DNA of 7,010 nucleotides from Desulfobacterales bacterium (GTDB lineage: Bacteria > Desulfobacterota > Desulfobacteria > Desulfobacterales > JAFDCJ01), in NCBI GenBank assembly GCA_029939875.1, contig JAOZSC010000133.1, forward strand, positions 1-7,010, given 5' to 3'. This document shows, piece after piece, positions 6,145-7,010 of the stretch. Position 1 is the first letter of the stretch; each line of letters opens with the position of its first letter. Made by a program: the position numbers and the translations under genes. Under the pieces are notes generated by a model. The model saw only the letters and a program-made list of their open reading frames with translations. It was not told the origin of the DNA and ran no database searches.

Positions 6145-7010
6145 TTATTCTTTATACATCTGGTAGAAAAAAGCCACCCGCGGGTAGCTTGGATTGATTA
6201 CATACCCTTTCAACTCCTTGCGCATGAACACGGGCAGCTGGACGTCGAACAGGTAAATGGAGGGTGCCTCGGTTACCAGTATTTTCTGGGCCTTGACGTA
6301 AAGCTTGCGGGCCGCATCGGCATCCGGAGTGGTATAGGCTGTATCGATCAGCTTGTCGTATTCCGGATTCTTATAATAGGCAAAATTGAAAAAAGGCTTT
6401 TTTTCGGAATGCCAGAGGCTGTAAAGCGTATCGTAAGGATCGCTGAAGGTCGGCCACCACAGAAGCGCTGCCATGTCCTGAGCTTTCGCGGCACCACCTT
6501 TCATTAAATCCCACTGGGCATTCCAGATCATGGGGCGGATGTCCACATTGATACCGATTCTGGCCAACCCCTCCTTTAGCAGCGGGGAAAAAGCCTTTTC
6601 CACCTGGTTTCCCGCCGCGTAGGTATAAACAACTTTTTCTTTTATGCCGTCCGGGTACCCGGCTGCGGCCATCAGTTTTTTGGCTTTTGCCAGGTTACGG
6701 GAATACTGAAGCAGGTTTTCATCATGGCCGAACTGCCCGTATGGAATGGGGCCCACCGCCTGCTGGCCGAGCCCGCCGAGGCCGATATCCACCATGTCCT
6801 TGTAAGGGACGGCATAGGAGACCGCCTGGCGAATTTTGACATTATCAAAGGGAAATTTCTGAGTGTTCAGATGAAGGGCGTAATTTAAAAAACTGGGGCC
6901 GACCAGGCGCCGGCAGCATGCGGTGTTATTAAACGTTTTGCTGGCTTCCACCGGAATGCGGTTGCCCAGATCCGCCACGCCGGATTCAATCATCTGCTGT
7001 TGAACCGCCG
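6145..7010 (-). CDS. dppA: Peptide-type ABC importer solute-binding protein, family 5 (C-terminal part)
   Basis: The gene runs off the high-coordinate edge. About 287 C-terminal residues are present, against roughly 500-550 for the full family, so the signal peptide and first lobe are missing. The frame is open through 7010 (AVQQQ precedes the internal Met at 6993), so that Met is not the start. Family features, numbered from that Met: VADLG (6-10), FDNVKIRQAVSYAV (49-62, the most conserved stretch), GPIPYGQ (81-87), the AKKLMAAAGYPDG segment (104-116), and the C-terminal WWPTFSDPY and YYKNPEYDKLID blocks. The protein would act in the periplasm, or lipid-anchored outside, delivering ligand to the DppB/C channel. 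A CC pair (26-27) is unusual for this region. Ligand class is inferred from the family; related proteins bind dipeptides, oligopeptides, nickel chelates or sugars. Confidence 0.93.
   Translation of the reverse strand, partial: AVQQQMIESGVADLGNRIPVEASKTFNNTACCRRLVGPSFLNYALHLNTQKFPFDNVKIRQAVSYAVPYKDMVDIGLGGLGQQAVGPIPYGQFGHDENLLQYSRNLAKAKKLMAAAGYPDGIKEKVVYTYAAGNQVEKAFSPLLKEGLARIGINVDIRPMIWNAQWDLMKGGAAKAQDMAALLWWPTFSDPYDTLYSLWHSEKKPFFNFAYYKNPEYDKLIDTAYTTPDADAARKLYVKAQKILVTEAPSIYLFDVQLPVFMRKELKGYVINPSYPRVAFFYQMYKE

Noticed and set aside
6145..6993. Binding-protein gene starting at the Met at 6993
   Set aside because: The frame stays open past it to the window edge and the translation begins mid-domain without a signal peptide, so this Met is internal.

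Overview
The window holds one minus-strand gene run, read from high to low coordinates. It consists of a dipeptide/oligopeptide-type ABC importer (solute-binding protein, two permeases, two ATPases) followed by a tungsten-type aldehyde:ferredoxin oxidoreductase (AOR). GC is moderate to high in the genes and clearly lower in the gaps between them. An AOR next to a peptide-class importer points to a strict anaerobe. My best guess from protein style is a Desulfobacterota (deltaproteobacterial) sulfate reducer or a relative, but nothing in the window proves the taxon.

Layout: 7010-6145, C-terminal half of the family 5 solute-binding protein, cut by the window edge. 6144-6052, an intercistronic gap with a perfect 14-bp hairpin. 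6051-5035, DppB/OppB-type permease. 4973-4071, DppC/OppC-type permease. 4070-3925, an AT-rich gap that may hold an internal promoter. 3924-2941, DppD/OppD-type ATPase. 2963-1974, DppF/OppF-type ATPase, overlapping dppD by 23 nt if the TTG start is used. 1973-1799, a gap with a small hairpin, a plausible promoter and a cluster of GTTGA half-sites. 1798-38, AOR. 37-1, downstream DNA with a short inverted repeat at the very edge. No gene is seen on the plus strand, and no gene-free stretch exceeds 300 bases.

How it fits together: the binding protein captures a peptide-like ligand outside the membrane, the B/C permeases form the channel, and the D/F ATPases drive import. The AOR would oxidise aldehydes to carboxylic acids and pass electrons to ferredoxin. 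In peptide-fermenting anaerobes, amino acids become 2-oxo acids and then aldehydes, so shared use of peptide-derived carbon is a reasonable but unproven link. The AOR seems to have its own promoter and strong ribosome-binding site, so it may be a separate transcription unit. I found no convincing previously undescribed system. The most notable points are the AOR-transporter pairing, the dppA-dppB hairpin, and the four-cysteine sets in both ATPases.
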